From the NCBI GenBank assembly GCA_018436855.1, contig JAHDKO010000006.1, positions 1 through 64,000 of the forward strand: a stretch of 64,000 nt of DNA, written 5' to 3'. Within the stretch, counting starts at the first letter, position 1, and each line of letters begins with the position of its first letter. A model generated the notes under the pieces. It made no database searches. It saw only the letters and a list, made by a program, of their open reading frames with translations, and was not told where the DNA came from. Of this stretch, positions 1-8,886 are shown in pieces. The position numbers and the translations under genes are program-made. Source of the stretch: Deltaproteobacteria bacterium (GTDB taxonomy: Bacteria; Desulfobacterota; Desulfomonilia; UBA1062).

Positions 1-59
1 AAATTTTATGTTAATTTCAGCTTTTTGCTGATTATTTTGTTACGTGGGATGGTTTTCTT

Positions 60-1172
60 ATGGGCATTGTGCTTGAAAATATCACTAAAATCTATGATGG
101 CAAGACCGTCCTGAACAACATCTCTCTCGACATCAACGACGGCGATTTCGTAACCCTGCTCGGTCCCACCGGCACCGGCAAGACCACCCTCCTGAGGATC
201 ATGGCCGGGATCGAGCGCCCTGACCGGGGCAGAGTTTTCTACAACGGCGTGGACGTGACCGACGTCCCGGTGCAGAAGCGCGACATCGCGATGGTATACC
301 AGCAGTTCATCAACTACCCCTCCATGACGATTTACGAGAATATCGCCTCGCCGCTCAAGATATCCAGGAAGAAAAAGCTCTCGAAAAAAGTGATCGACGA
401 GAAGGTCCGCGCCAATGCAAAGCTCCTGGGCATCGACCATGTCCTCGACCACTATCCCGAGGAGGTCAGCGGCGGGCAGAAGCAGCGGACCGCGATTGCA
501 CGGGCACTGTCGAAAGACTCCCAGTTCATCTTCCTGGACGAGCCGCTTGCCAACCTCGACTACAAGCTGCGCGAGGAACTCAGGGGCGAATTGAAGCGCA
601 TATTCCGGAACAAGGGCGGCGTGGTCGTCTATGCGACGCCGGAACCGGTGGACGCCCTGGCCATGGCGACGCATGTGGGTGTCATGCAGGGAGGCGAGGT
701 GCTGCAGTACGGCCCGGTGCAGGAGGTGTATCACAACCCCTCGTGCGTGGACGTGGGTTCATATTTCTCCTACCCGACCATGAACATGTTTCCGGCCAGG
801 CTCGTCAAGAAGGGCTCCCGCAGCCTGCTCGCCGTATCCGATGATCTTCAGATCGATGTAAGCCCATTGAGCGGCAAGATGACCCGCGAGGATTACCTTC
901 TCGGGGTACACGCTTATGCTCTGAGTATTACAAGAGAAAACGACACCATGATTCCCATCGAGACTACCGTCGAGCTTTCCGAGGTGGTCGGTTCCGACAC
1001 GGAGCTGCATCTCGACTACCGCGGCATCAAGCTCGTCATGCTCCTTCAGCAGCTTGTCAGCATCGAGATTGGCGAAGAGATCGAGGTATATCTCGATCCA
1101 GACAGATTCTATATTTTCGAGACCGCGACGAAATCGCTGGTAGCGAAAACTGGGCAATCTCAAGCGGCATAA
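60..1172 (+). CDS. glpS: ABC transporter ATPase, GlpS-like (glycerol importer)
   Basis: This 370-residue protein is an ABC ATPase of the sugar-importer (MalK-like) class with a C-terminal regulatory OB-like region. Visible motifs are Walker A GPTGTGKT at residues 35-42, signature VSGGQ at 136-140 and Walker B FIFLDE at 156-161. The switch histidine is replaced by Pro194 in YATPEP. Rhizobial GlpS also lacks this histidine as far as I recall. It is the first gene of a six-gene operon and 32 bases precede the next ATPase. It should pair with the second ATPase to energise uptake through the two permeases. The substrate, glycerol, is inferred from the operon type and is not shown directly. The upstream promoter lies mostly outside the window. 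Confidence 0.8.
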   Translation: MGIVLENITKIYDGKTVLNNISLDINDGDFVTLLGPTGTGKTTLLRIMAGIERPDRGRVFYNGVDVTDVPVQKRDIAMVYQQFINYPSMTIYENIASPLKISRKKKLSKKVIDEKVRANAKLLGIDHVLDHYPEEVSGGQKQRTAIARALSKDSQFIFLDEPLANLDYKLREELRGELKRIFRNKGGVVVYATPEPVDALAMATHVGVMQGGEVLQYGPVQEVYHNPSCVDVGSYFSYPTMNMFPARLVKKGSRSLLAVSDDLQIDVSPLSGKMTREDYLLGVHAYALSITRENDTMIPIETTVELSEVVGSDTELHLDYRGIKLVMLLQQLVSIEIGEEIEVYLDPDRFYIFETATKSLVAKTGQSQAA

Positions 1173-1204
1173 AATACGCGCATCGCGCAGCATAAGGGAC
1201 AACC

Positions 1205-2302
1205 ATGGCCAGTATCGAGTTACGGAATCTTTCGCATTCGTATGACGTGATCATGGGCAAGGGGGAAAAGGCCTCGTTCTCCATAAACAACTTGAACGTC
1301 CGGTGGGAAGACGGCAAGGCCGTCGCCCTGCTCGGTCCTTCGGGCTGCGGCAAGACAACCCTGCTCAACGCCATCTCGGGGCTGCTCAAACCCAAGGCTG
1401 GGCAGGTCATGTTCAACGATCGGGACGTCACGATGCTCTCGACCAAACAGCGTCACATCGCACAAGTGTTCCAGTTCCCGGTGGTGTACGACTCCATGGA
1501 CGTCTTCGGCAACCTGGCGTTTCCCCTTCTGAACGACGGACTCAAGAAGAACGACATCCGGGGCCGGATCGAGGAGGTCGCTGAGATCCTCGAGCTCCAG
1601 GACCTCCTGAAGGTATCGGCTGGCAGGCTCACCCCCGCCGACAAGCAGAAGGTGTCGCTCGGACGCGGCATCATCCGGCCCGACACCGCAGCGGTGCTGC
1701 TCGACGAGCCCCTGACCGTGATCGACCCGAAGCTCCAGTGGACCCTTCGGAGAAAGCTCAAGCAGGTGCAACGCCGGTTCAGGATCACCATGGTCTATGT
1801 CACCCATGATCAGCACGAGGCCCTGACCTTTGCCGATGTCGTGACCGTGATGTCAAAGGATGGCAAAATCGCCCAGACCGGCACGCCCGAAGAGCTCCAC
1901 GAGAATCCGGATACCCCCTTTGTCGGGTATTTCATCGGGAGCCCTGGCATGAACATTCTGGACTGCTCGCTCACGGCAGAGGGGCTCGACTTCGACGGAT
2001 TCGTCATGCCCGTGTCCGACGAGCTGCGGAGCAGGGTTTCCGGCCCCGGAGACGGCTTGCAGCTCGGGATACGGCCGGAATTTGTCTGTTCGCGTCTTGA
2101 GCCCGAAAACGGCGGTGTCCCCTTCACGGCCCTGATCATCGAGGATACCGGGGCATACAAGGTGCTCACCCTGACCAGGCATGATATCCGGATAAAAACC
2201 CGGATCTCGCAGACCGAGCCTGTCAGCGAGAACGATACGGTGTGGGTTTCCTTTCCGGAGCGGCACGTGAAGATATTCAGGGACGGCTCCAGGATTTATT
2301 GA
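1205..2302 (+). CDS. glpT: ABC transporter ATPase, GlpT-like (glycerol importer)
   Basis: This is the second ABC ATPase of the importer, 365 residues. Walker A GPSGCGKT lies at 44-51, Walker B AVLLDE at 163-168, and the switch histidine H201 is present in YVTHDQ. The ABC signature is not recognisable: LTPAD (142-146) stands where LSGGQ is expected. The C-terminal region after about residue 240 resembles the MalK-type regulatory domain. The symbol follows rhizobial GlpSTPQUV usage and is unrelated to the E. coli glycerol-3-phosphate antiporter GlpT. Its defects complement those of the upstream ATPase, as set out in the findings. Confidence 0.8.
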   Translation: MASIELRNLSHSYDVIMGKGEKASFSINNLNVRWEDGKAVALLGPSGCGKTTLLNAISGLLKPKAGQVMFNDRDVTMLSTKQRHIAQVFQFPVVYDSMDVFGNLAFPLLNDGLKKNDIRGRIEEVAEILELQDLLKVSAGRLTPADKQKVSLGRGIIRPDTAAVLLDEPLTVIDPKLQWTLRRKLKQVQRRFRITMVYVTHDQHEALTFADVVTVMSKDGKIAQTGTPEELHENPDTPFVGYFIGSPGMNILDCSLTAEGLDFDGFVMPVSDELRSRVSGPGDGLQLGIRPEFVCSRLEPENGGVPFTALIIEDTGAYKVLTLTRHDIRIKTRISQTEPVSENDTVWVSFPERHVKIFRDGSRIY

Positions 2303-2341
2303 AGACATACAGATGAAGTTATCTTGGAAAAAGGAGGGACG

Positions 2342-3202
2342 ATGAACAACCGGGCGGTACTTTTCCTGCTCCCCGTGATCGTCATCATGTCACTGAGCGC
2401 ATTCATCCCGCTCATCACCGTGGTCAACTACTCTCTGCACTACATATTCTCCGGCTCCATGCCCCAGTATGTGGGTCTGGCGAATTACGTCGAGGTGCTG
2501 CGTGACCCGGAATTTCATGACGCACTGACCAGGCAGCTCGTGTTCAGCACCATGGTGCTGGCAGTAGAGATCCCGCTGGGCATCATGATCGCGCTGGCCC
2601 TGCCCCGCAAAGGCATCTGGGCCTCGATCTCCCTGGTGCTCCTCGGGATTCCGCTGCTCATCCCGTACAATGTCGTGGGAATCGTGTGGCGGCTCTTCAC
2701 CCAGTCGGACATCGGCGTGATCCCCAAGATTCTCGGGTTTTTCGGCTACGCGTACAACGTGGCCCTTGATCCCATCGATGCGCCCCTGACCATATTCATC
2801 CTCGATGTCTGGCACTGGACCCCCCTGGTCGTGCTCCTGTGCTATGCAGGCCTGCAGTCGATCCCGGACGCGTACTATCAGGCCGCGCAGATCGACGGAG
2901 CGTCCACCTGGAAGACCTTCCGGTATGTCACGCTACCCAAGCTGAGGTCGGTGCTGATCCTCGGGGTGCTGCTGAGATTCATGGACTCGTTCAAGATCTA
3001 CTCCGAGCCCCTGCTCCTGACCGGCGGCGGCCCGGGCAGCTCGACCACGTTCTTCAGTCTCTTCGTTTCCCGGAAGGCAGAGTCCTATGAACTGGGCTAT
3101 GCCGGCTCTGTCTCGATGATCTACCTCTTCATCGTCATTGTGTTCAGCTTTGTTTTCTTCCAGATTATGACAAACATCGGGAAAGGAGGACAGACCAAGT
3201 GA
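2342..3202 (+). CDS. glpP: ABC transporter permease, GlpP-like
   Basis: A 286-residue inner-membrane permease with about six hydrophobic segments and a cytoplasmic EAA-type loop (QAAQIDGAS, followed by RYVTLPKL) that docks on the ATPases. The start is set at the ATG preceded by AAGGAGG at 2331-2337; a TTG further upstream at 2324 would place that ribosome-binding site inside the gene and is less likely. It overlaps the next permease by four bases, which suggests translational coupling. In this operon it forms one half of the translocation pore, presumably for glycerol. Confidence 0.82.
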   Translation: MNNRAVLFLLPVIVIMSLSAFIPLITVVNYSLHYIFSGSMPQYVGLANYVEVLRDPEFHDALTRQLVFSTMVLAVEIPLGIMIALALPRKGIWASISLVLLGIPLLIPYNVVGIVWRLFTQSDIGVIPKILGFFGYAYNVALDPIDAPLTIFILDVWHWTPLVVLLCYAGLQSIPDAYYQAAQIDGASTWKTFRYVTLPKLRSVLILGVLLRFMDSFKIYSEPLLLTGGGPGSSTTFFSLFVSRKAESYELGYAGSVSMIYLFIVIVFSFVFFQIMTNIGKGGQTK

Positions 3203-3996
3203 GAAAACGGCACATTGCACTCATCTGCTACTTCGTCATCCTTTTCATCCCCATCTACTGGATGATCAACACCTCGTTCAAGAGCGATGCGGAGATACTG
3301 CGGGAATTTACCATGTTTCCCAAGGAGATCACCCTGAAGAACTATGTCGAGATCTTCACCTCGCCCGTGTGGAGAAACAGCTTCATCAACTCGATCATCT
3401 ACGTGACCATGAACGTGGTCATCACCCTGATCGCCGCCATTCCCGGGGCGTATGCCTTTTCCCGGTGGAAGTTCCGAGGGAGCCACCATCTCTTTTTCTG
3501 GCTGCTGACCAATCGGATGGCGCCCGGCGCGATCTTCATCGTCCCGTTCACCGAGCTCTACTACACCCTGCACCTGTACGACACGCACCTTGCCGTGGCA
3601 CTTGCCCACTGCCTTTTCAACATACCTCTTGCGGTCTGGATCCTGGAGGGGTTCATGTCGGGGATCCCCAAAGAGATCGACGAGACCGCGTTCATCGACG
3701 GTTACAGCTTCCCGAGGTTTTTCGGCAAGATCTTTTTCCCGCTCGTGGCCCCGGGGATAGGGGTCGCGGCCTTCTTCGCGTTTACCTTCTCATGGGTCGA
3801 GCTGCTCATTGCAAAATCGCTCACCATCACCGATGCCAAACCCGTGGTGGTCACGCTCACGGTCGGGATCGGAGCCGAAGGGGTGAAATGGGGCCTGCTG
3901 GCCGCTGCAGGGGTGCTCACCATCATACCCGGCGCCCTGGTGGTGTATTTCGTGAGAAACTACATGGCCAAGGGCTTTGCCCTGGGAAGGGTGTAG
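3199..3996 (+). CDS. glpQ: ABC transporter permease, GlpQ-like
   Basis: A 265-residue membrane permease of the MalG/binding-protein-dependent class, with an N-terminal hydrophobic helix and an EAA-type loop (EIDETAFIDGYS) in the second half. It starts with GTG, which overlaps the TGA stop of the upstream permease; AAAGGAGG at 3182-3189 serves as ribosome-binding site. It is the second half of the pore. The symbol follows rhizobial usage and does not mean the E. coli phosphodiesterase GlpQ. Confidence 0.82.
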   Translation: MRKRHIALICYFVILFIPIYWMINTSFKSDAEILREFTMFPKEITLKNYVEIFTSPVWRNSFINSIIYVTMNVVITLIAAIPGAYAFSRWKFRGSHHLFFWLLTNRMAPGAIFIVPFTELYYTLHLYDTHLAVALAHCLFNIPLAVWILEGFMSGIPKEIDETAFIDGYSFPRFFGKIFFPLVAPGIGVAAFFAFTFSWVELLIAKSLTITDAKPVVVTLTVGIGAEGVKWGLLAAAGVLTIIPGALVVYFVRNYMAKGFALGRV

Positions 3997-3998
3997 TC

Positions 3999-4298
3999 AT
4001 GCTTGAATGGCTTGTCACGAATACGGAATGGATGTACTGGACGATACCGAGCGGCATCTTCTTCGGCGGGCTGTTCCTGACCATCGCCGGCATGGGTGTG
4101 TGGGATCACTACAGCCCGAATGTCAACCGGAAGGGCTTTCTGCCGATCGAGACGTCGCGGGGTGACCGCCTGTTCATAGGCATCATCTCCTCGATCGCGA
4201 TCATACTCCTGTGGCTCGCCATCTTCGGCCAGAATTTCCTCTGGGGGGCACTCATCCTCTCGGCCGCCTGGTTTTTCGTCGAGGCCAGGTGGGGGTGA
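3999..4298 (+). CDS. glpU: DUF2160 small membrane protein, GlpU-like
   Basis: A 99-residue protein with two or three transmembrane segments (about residues 12-32, 58-76 and 80-95) and a conserved-looking linker carrying GMGVWDHYSP and RKGFLPIETSRGDR. DUF2160 proteins accompany glycerol ABC importers in Rhizobium, where the gene is called glpU; their exact role is not known. It begins two bases after the permease stop, so it is clearly part of the same transcript. Confidence 0.75.
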   Translation: MLEWLVTNTEWMYWTIPSGIFFGGLFLTIAGMGVWDHYSPNVNRKGFLPIETSRGDRLFIGIISSIAIILLWLAIFGQNFLWGALILSAAWFFVEARWG

Positions 4299-4364
4299 GC
4301 CGTGCTGTCATATTCGTTTTTCTGCATCCACATTCTTAGTACGCTTGGGAGAACAATGAATACA

Positions 4365-4436
4365 GGGTCATATTCTTGCCGCTAACGGCTTTGAGCGCGG
4401 TCGAAGGGCGTGCCTTACAACAGCCCATGCATTGAT
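4365..4436 (+). repeat. Dispersed structured repeat, copy A
   Basis: This copy lies in the spacer between glpU and glpV. It starts with GGGTCATATTC, then has a short stem GCCG-CTAA-CGGC (4378-4389), then GCGGTCGAAGGGCGTGCC and ends in CCCATGCATTGAT. Three related copies lie at 23930-23999, 24057-24126 and, on the minus strand, 60806-60875. Its identity as a repeat rests on my by-eye alignment. Confidence 0.5.
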
Positions 4437-4442
4437 AACGAC

Positions 4443-4465
4443 CGGGACCCGTAAGGGTAGTCCCG
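4443..4465 (+). other. Hairpin in the glpU-glpV spacer
   Basis: CGGGAC (4443-4448) pairs with GTCCCG (4460-4465), with CC/GG pairs continuing inside and a GTAA loop. No run of T follows, so it is not a typical terminator. It may protect the downstream glpV mRNA or lower read-through. The rest of the 276-base spacer holds repeat copy A and a long approach to the glpV ribosome-binding site. Confidence 0.45.
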
Positions 4466-4574
4466 TCATTTGTATACGATAGTGATGAAAGGGGGTGAGT
4501 GGTTCAGACTTACTGAAGGTCAAACAGGGAAGACCATGTCATGAAAAAACAGTAGGTTCTTGAGAGGAGGAAAA

Positions 4575-6269
4575 ATGACAAAATTTTGCAGGTTTCTGGT
4601 AGGTTTGGTGGGTTGCAGCCTGCTCTTTTCAGGCGCTGCGGCGGCTGTGGACAAGGCAGTGGTCGACAAATGGATCGATGAGTTCCAGCCGAGCGCAATC
4701 AGCAAGGAAGAACAGCGCAAGGAGCTCGAATGGTTTGCAAAGGCGGCCGAGCCCTACAAGGGCAAGGAAATCAAGTCGGTCGCAGAGGGAATCAAGACCC
4801 ACAAATGGGAGTCGAAGGTGCTGGCAAAGGCCTTTGAAGAGATCACGGGCATCAAGGTCACGCACGACATCATCGGCGAAGGCGAGCTGGTCGACCGTGT
4901 GCAGCGCCAGATCCAGACAAAAAGAAAGCTCTATGACATCTACGTCAACGACGCGGATCTGATCGGCACGCATCTGAGACTCGACAGCGCATTGAATTTG
5001 TCGGAATACATGAAGGGCGAGGGAAAGGCCGTGACAAACCCGTACCTCGATCTCGACGACTTCCTGAACCTGGAATTCGGCCAGGATTACGACGGCAACC
5101 AGCTCCAGCTCCCGGACCAGCAGTTCGCGAACCTGTACTGGTTCAGATACGACTGGTTCAGCAGGCCGGAACTGAAGAAAGCATTCAAGGAAAAGTATGG
5201 CTACGAGCTGGGCGTGCCCCTCAACTGGGAGGCCTACGAGGACATCGCCGAATTCTTCACCGGCAGGGAGATCGACGGCAAAAAGGTGTACGGCCACATG
5301 GACTACGGCAAGAGGTCGCCGTCTCTGGGATGGCGGTTCACCGACGCATGGCTGTCCATTGCCGGTGTCGGAGACAAGGGACTCCCCAACGGCCTTCCGG
5401 TCGATGAATGGGGAATCCGCGTCGAAAACAAGATTCCGGTGGGCGCTTCGGTGCAGCGCGGCGGTGCCGCCAACGGGCCGGCAGCCGTGTATGCCCTGAC
5501 CAAGTATGTCGAGTGGATGAAAAAATACGCTCCCCCATATGCGGCGTCCATGACCTGGTCCGAGGCAGGACCTGTTCCCTCGCGGGGTGTTATCGCGCAG
5601 CGGGTGTTCCAGTATATCACCTGGCTCTCGGACGACGAGTTCACCAACCCCTCGAGCCCCGTTACCGACGAAAACGGCAAGCCGTTGTGGAGGGTTGCAC
5701 CCACGCCGCACGGCAAGTACTGGGACGAGGGGATGAAGGTCGGTTATCAGGATGCCGGGGCCTGGACCATTCCCAAGGATACCGTCTCCGGCGACAGCAG
5801 GGCCATGGCCTGGCTGTGGGCCCAGTTCTGTGTCTCGAAGTCCGTATGTCTGAAGAAGTTCATGGTCGGCAATACCCCGATCAGAAAGTCCACGGTAAAC
5901 TCGCAGTACCTCGCCGAGAGAGAGGGCGATTTCGGCGGCCTGATTACGTTCTACAAGTCAAAGGCCGAGAAGCTCTGGACCGATACCGGTCCGAACGTGC
6001 CCCACTACCCCCTGCTTGCGGAACAGTGGTGGAAAAACATCGCCCCCGCGGTCACCGGAGATGTCACACCTCAGCAGGCGATGGACAACATTGCATATTC
6101 CATGGACGATCTCATGGGCAAGATGAAGCTGCAGAAATTTTCGCCCGTGCTCAACGAAAAGAAAACCCGCGAGTACTGGTTAAACCAGCCCGGCTCTCCC
6201 AAGCCCGAGCGGCCTGACCAGCAACCCAAGACCATGGCGTACGAAGAACTCATCAAGATGTGGAAATAA
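4575..6269 (+). CDS. glpV: ABC transporter substrate-binding protein, GlpV-like
   Basis: A 564-residue exported solute-binding protein. The N-terminus is a signal peptide (positive end, hydrophobic core, GAAAA cleavage region at about 20-25). The mature part resembles the large rhizobial GlpV glycerol-binding proteins, with stretches such as VDKWIDEFQPSA near the N-terminus and KVLAKAFEEITGIKVTHD further on. The ATG at 4575 follows GAGGAGG (4564-4570); the TTG at 4560 is rejected because it lies upstream of that site. It is separated from the membrane genes by 276 bases, unusual inside an operon, and followed directly by a strong terminator. Glycerol as ligand is an inference from family resemblance. 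Confidence 0.8.
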   Translation: MTKFCRFLVGLVGCSLLFSGAAAAVDKAVVDKWIDEFQPSAISKEEQRKELEWFAKAAEPYKGKEIKSVAEGIKTHKWESKVLAKAFEEITGIKVTHDIIGEGELVDRVQRQIQTKRKLYDIYVNDADLIGTHLRLDSALNLSEYMKGEGKAVTNPYLDLDDFLNLEFGQDYDGNQLQLPDQQFANLYWFRYDWFSRPELKKAFKEKYGYELGVPLNWEAYEDIAEFFTGREIDGKKVYGHMDYGKRSPSLGWRFTDAWLSIAGVGDKGLPNGLPVDEWGIRVENKIPVGASVQRGGAANGPAAVYALTKYVEWMKKYAPPYAASMTWSEAGPVPSRGVIAQRVFQYITWLSDDEFTNPSSPVTDENGKPLWRVAPTPHGKYWDEGMKVGYQDAGAWTIPKDTVSGDSRAMAWLWAQFCVSKSVCLKKFMVGNTPIRKSTVNSQYLAEREGDFGGLITFYKSKAEKLWTDTGPNVPHYPLLAEQWWKNIAPAVTGDVTPQQAMDNIAYSMDDLMGKMKLQKFSPVLNEKKTREYWLNQPGSPKPERPDQQPKTMAYEELIKMWK

Positions 6270-6282
6270 TCGGCGCCACCCT

Positions 6283-6316
6283 GCAGCCGGCTGAACCTTC
6301 AGCCGGCTGCTTTTTT
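6283..6316 (+). terminator. Rho-independent terminator after glpV
   Basis: A perfect 13-base-pair inverted repeat, GCAGCCGGCTGAA and its complement, with a two-base loop (CC) is followed by six T. It lies 14 bases after the glpV stop and closes the importer operon. Confidence 0.95.
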
Positions 6317-6696
6317 ATTCGCTCTCGAAGGTCCAGTGCCCCGCAGATCGATCACAGGTAGACGGCATGGAATCCGGTTAAAAAGTCTATCCAAAAATGC
6401 CCTGATCTCCGCCCCACAGGTGGCGGCACTTTTATCCGGCCGCCGTCTCGCAGGTGTCAGCTCCTGCGATTCGTCGAGCATCTTTCGACACGTGCAATAT
6501 CACATGGAAGGTTTTTGGACAGACTCTAGGGACTCCAGGTCCCCTCATTCCAGAGAATTCATTGATCCCTTTCTCGACACCGCCAATAATACTTGTTTTG
6601 TCTTTCAAAACCTATTCAGATAAGACATGATGAAATGCTGCTATTGAAGGGCTCGATACTACACCTTCATTCAAATCCGGGACAAGAGGAGTACGG
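6317..6696. other. Intergenic region before pabBC, no gene seen
   Basis: About 380 bases without a convincing gene. Short open frames on both strands lack ribosome-binding sites and recognisable motifs. Two small inverted repeats are visible: CGCAGG/CCTGCG around 6451-6470 and GGGAC/GTCCC around 6527-6541. The promoter of the pabBC fusion must lie here but I cannot place it with confidence. Confidence 0.4.
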
Positions 6697-8514
6697 GTGG
6701 AATTCTGGGGCAAAGAAAACACGGTGGTGATTCACGATGCCTCCAAACACGAATGGCTCCGGTTCTCTTGTCCTGAGGATATTCATGAGGCAGGCAGCAC
6801 GGATGAAGTCCTGAAGGTGCTCGGCGAGACCGAGGCGGCCGTGCGCGCCGGAAACCTGTATGCCGCCGGTTTTGTGTCGTATGACGCCGCTCCTGCGTTT
6901 GACAGAGCGTTCCTGGTGCGAGGAAAAGGCGGCCCTCCCGACCTGAACCATGACGACCAGCGAAGACCGGCGTTCCAGACAGGGGAAGGAAGCGATTTCC
7001 CCCTCGCGTGGTTCGGCCTCTTCCGCGAGCCCGAGGTCGTGACCCTGGGGCCGCATTCACCCTCCGGCGCCCTCCCCCTCTCCTGGGAATCCTCGGTTAC
7101 CCGGGAGGAGTATACCCGGGCCATTCTCAGGATAAAAGAGCACCTGCGCGAGGGGGACACCTACCAGGTCAACTACACGTTTCGTCTCAGGTCCCACTTC
7201 GCTGCGGACCCCTGGGAACTTTTCACCTCCATGCTCGGCGCGCAGAAAGGTGCATACGGCGCATTCATCAACACCCGCGACTGGGCGGTCTGCTCGGCCT
7301 CTCCCGAGCTCTTCTTCCGCCTCGACGGCCGTGAGCTGACGTCCAGGCCCATGAAGGGAACCGCACCCCGGGCTCCTGGTTGCGAGGAGGATCTGGAACA
7401 GGCCGCGGCCCTCGGCCGGTGCGGGAAAAACCGGGCAGAGAACCTCATGATCGTGGACATGGTGAGAAACGACATGGGCCGGATCTCCGAGACCGGCAGC
7501 GTGCGCGTGCCCGCGCTGTACGAGGTGGAGAAGTATCCCTCCATGTGGCAGATGACCAGTACGGTCCGCTCGAAAACGGATGCCGGTCTGGCCGGGATCT
7601 TTCAGGCCCTCTTCCCCCCTGCGTCGATCACGGGCGCGCCCAGGGCGCGGACCATGGAGATCATCTCGCGGCTCGAAACCTCTGCCCGCAGGATCTATAC
7701 CGGCTCGATCGGTTTTCTCTCCCCGAAGAAGACGGCCCAGTTCAACGTGGCGATCAGGACCGTGCTGATCGACAAGAACACGAAGACCGCCGAATACGGG
7801 GTGGGCGGCGGCATCGTATGGGATTCCGCGGACAGCTCCGAATTTGAAGAATGCTGGACAAAGGCCTCGATCCTCACCCGCGGGGCGCATGCCTTCGACC
7901 TGCTGGAGACCATGCTCTGGGAACCGTCCGGCGGCTATTTCCTCCTCGACAGGCACCTGAAGCGCCTTGCGGAGTCAGCCTCGTATTTCGACCGCCGGAT
8001 ACAGGTGGGCGAAATCCGCGAAAGGCTCGCCCGAACGGCCCGTGGCCTGGAGCGCAGGCCTCACCTCGTCAGGCTCATGGTGCCGCAGGACGGCGGGCCC
8101 GTGATCGAGACGCACGAGGCCCCCTCGCGCCCGCGCATGCCATACCGTGTGTGCGTCGCCCGCGACCGGGTCGATTCGACAAGCCCGTTTCTGTACCACA
8201 AGACAACACACCGGGCCACGTACGAACAGGCCCTGGCGGCATCGCCGGGATACGACGACGTCCTCCTCCTCAACGAGAGGGACGAGGTCACGGAATCGTG
8301 CAGGGCGAACATCGTGATCGAGAAAGACGGCCGCATCCTTACGCCTCCGATACGATCCGGGGTGCTTCCCGGAACCTTTCGCGCCCTCCTTCTCGAGCAG
8401 GGCACGATCGAGGAAGAGATTCTCCACCTGGAAGACCTGCAGCTCTGCTCCAGGGTCTTCCTCATCAATTCCGTCCGCGGGATGTGGGAGGTGGAATTAT
8501 GCCTTCAAGGCTGA
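6697..8514 (+). CDS. pabB: Fused aminodeoxychorismate synthase component I / aminodeoxychorismate lyase (PabB-PabC)
   Basis: A 605-residue bifunctional protein for p-aminobenzoate, the folate precursor. Residues about 90-385 form the chorismate-binding domain, with GDTYQVNYTFRLR, the PabB-type RPMKGT motif whose lysine distinguishes ADC synthase from anthranilate synthase, and the GAPR region. The remainder is a fold-type IV PLP enzyme (aminodeoxychorismate lyase) with FLLDRHLKRL, the PLP lysine in YHKTTHR and the SGVLPGTFR motif. Such fusions are common in several bacterial groups. The GTG start follows AAGAGGAG at 6684-6691. No glutamine amidotransferase partner (PabA) is in the window. The gene stands alone. 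Confidence 0.9.
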   Translation: MEFWGKENTVVIHDASKHEWLRFSCPEDIHEAGSTDEVLKVLGETEAAVRAGNLYAAGFVSYDAAPAFDRAFLVRGKGGPPDLNHDDQRRPAFQTGEGSDFPLAWFGLFREPEVVTLGPHSPSGALPLSWESSVTREEYTRAILRIKEHLREGDTYQVNYTFRLRSHFAADPWELFTSMLGAQKGAYGAFINTRDWAVCSASPELFFRLDGRELTSRPMKGTAPRAPGCEEDLEQAAALGRCGKNRAENLMIVDMVRNDMGRISETGSVRVPALYEVEKYPSMWQMTSTVRSKTDAGLAGIFQALFPPASITGAPRARTMEIISRLETSARRIYTGSIGFLSPKKTAQFNVAIRTVLIDKNTKTAEYGVGGGIVWDSADSSEFEECWTKASILTRGAHAFDLLETMLWEPSGGYFLLDRHLKRLAESASYFDRRIQVGEIRERLARTARGLERRPHLVRLMVPQDGGPVIETHEAPSRPRMPYRVCVARDRVDSTSPFLYHKTTHRATYEQALAASPGYDDVLLLNERDEVTESCRANIVIEKDGRILTPPIRSGVLPGTFRALLLEQGTIEEEILHLEDLQLCSRVFLINSVRGMWEVELCLQG

Positions 8515-8886
8515 ACACGCACGGGTAGAAGCGGTTCCGTAACACCCTCGATGCATACGCTGAATAAACGGGTTCGAGATCCTGCTGCAAGGCTCAAATA
8601 CGCTCTCGATCGACCCGCTCAAAATCCTTTGCCCTATCCTTATGATCTCCTGTCTGGCGAAAACAGCCCGTAACAAATCCTCGGCCGGATTCCATCTTCC
8701 TATCGTTTTGGGCTCGTTCCCTCAAGACTGAGCCATTACTTTTTGTGCCTGATCACGCATCTTGTTTTCCGTGTCGATAGCTGATACTATTTTTGTATCA
8801 CTTCGTGAATCTCTTTTTGAGAGAAGACCATGATGCTAAGCCTGTGGTATAGTGACGGGCAAGCGAATGCTTGGAAGGGAGTACTC
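8515..8886. other. Intergenic region before the XRE/toxin-antitoxin genes
   Basis: This 372-base stretch shows no gene. It ends in an AT-richer segment with the inverted repeat described at 8782-8800 and a possible -10 box TATAGT at 8848-8853, for which I find no good -35 box. Confidence 0.4.
8782..8800. promoter_or_regulatory. Inverted repeat, possible XRE operator
   Basis: TGATAC and GTATCA form a perfect six-base inverted repeat with a seven-base T-rich spacer, 87 bases upstream of the XRE start. Such symmetry suits a dimeric HTH repressor. It is not followed by a T run, so a terminator is less likely. Confidence 0.45.

Noticed and set aside
4560-4574. Upstream TTG start of the binding-protein gene
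   Set aside because: The GAGGAGG lies between it and the ATG, so the ATG at 4575 is the start, directly before a good signal peptide.
6336-6623. 95-residue plus-strand frame between glpV and pabBC
   Set aside because: No ribosome-binding site, no recognisable motif, and an unlikely composition with terminal low-complexity; most likely non-coding.
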